NCBI GenBank assembly: GCA_964353255.1
Contig: CAYGVJ010000087.1
Location: 1-22,733 of the forward strand
Direction: 5' to 3'
DNA from: VFZS01 sp964353255
Lineage (GTDB): Bacteria; Acidobacteriota; Terriglobia; Bryobacterales; Bryobacteraceae
DNA length: 22,733 nt
This document shows, piece after piece, positions 22,679 through 22,733 of the stretch (position 1 is the stretch's first letter; each line of letters opens with the position of its first letter). The translations under genes and the position numbers were made by a program. The notes under the pieces were generated by a model. That model was not told the DNA's origin and did no database searches. It worked only from the letters and a program-made list of their open reading frames with translations.

Positions 22679-22733
22679 TGGTCGGGCCGCGGGGATTTGA
22701 ACCCCGGACCTCTTGCACCCCAAGCAAGCGCGC
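22679..22733 (-). tRNA. tRNA-Pro(GGG), partial (3' part)
   Basis: The last 55 bases of a tRNA lie on the minus strand; the 5' acceptor strand and D arm are beyond the right edge. The anticodon arm is CTTGC-TTGGGGT-GCAAG, giving loop anticodon GGG for proline. A short variable loop follows, then the T arm CGGGG-TTCAAAT-CCCCG, the acceptor strand ending in CGGCCCG, and an encoded ACCA end. Any open frame read through this region is an artefact. Confidence 0.92.

Noticed and set aside
22403..22723. Minus-strand frame starting MGCKRSGVQIPAARP
   Set aside because: This is a translation of the tRNA-Pro gene, a familiar artefact, continuing out of frame with the propeller remnant.
1..22733. CRISPR array, transposase or phage genes
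   Set aside because: No regularly spaced repeats, terminal inverted repeats with a transposase, integrase or structural phage genes are visible in the window.

Overview
This GC-rich chromosomal window looks like it comes from an Acidobacteriota genome of the Bryobacterales/Solibacter type. The clues are an Oar-like TonB-dependent receptor with an N-terminal carboxypeptidase-regulatory-like domain and no SusD partner, a secreted DUF1080 protein, an orphan ATP-grasp enzyme, short operons with overlapping frames, and TATACTT-like -10 elements. This assignment is inferred from family content, not from a search. I see no CRISPR array, insertion sequence or phage module.

Left part (1-3498). On the minus strand is a small gene that looks like the first member of a nucleotidyltransferase-type toxin-antitoxin pair. 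It is followed by what appear to be the two ends of the second member, with the catalytic middle missing. On the plus strand follow an ATP-grasp ligase and an exported DUF1080-PHP fusion protein.

RNA-binding and radical SAM block (3660-6214, plus). A GTG-started RRM protein, a 55-residue basic protein, a cold-shock-domain protein with an extra C-terminal domain and a B12-binding-type radical SAM enzyme follow each other on one strand.

Central part (6324-10039). A lone flagellar-rod-like C-terminal domain and a HAD phosphatase lie on the minus strand. Divergent from them are a short-chain dehydrogenase, shikimate kinase (ATGA overlap) and a glycerate 2-kinase.

Catabolic region (10073-22384). 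Seven minus-strand genes lie almost without gaps: a FadR-type GntR regulator, a large secreted glycoside-hydrolase-like protein, an HpcH/HpaI aldolase, an MFS transporter, a five-Asp-box sialidase-like protein, an APC permease and an ACMSD-type amidohydrolase. The regulator diverges from the TonB receptor. The gap between them contains two near-consensus sigma-70 promoters whose -10 boxes sit one base apart, plus a perfect 8-6-8 dyad. My reading is a glycan or sugar-acid uptake and degradation locus switched by its own GntR repressor. Glycerate 2-kinase, which converges on the operon, could consume the three-carbon product of the aldolase.

Right edge (22385-22733). A tRNA-Pro(GGG) on the minus strand runs off the window. 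Its 3' end is followed directly by the C-terminal remnant of a TolB-like propeller protein. No gap between supported features exceeds 300 bases.
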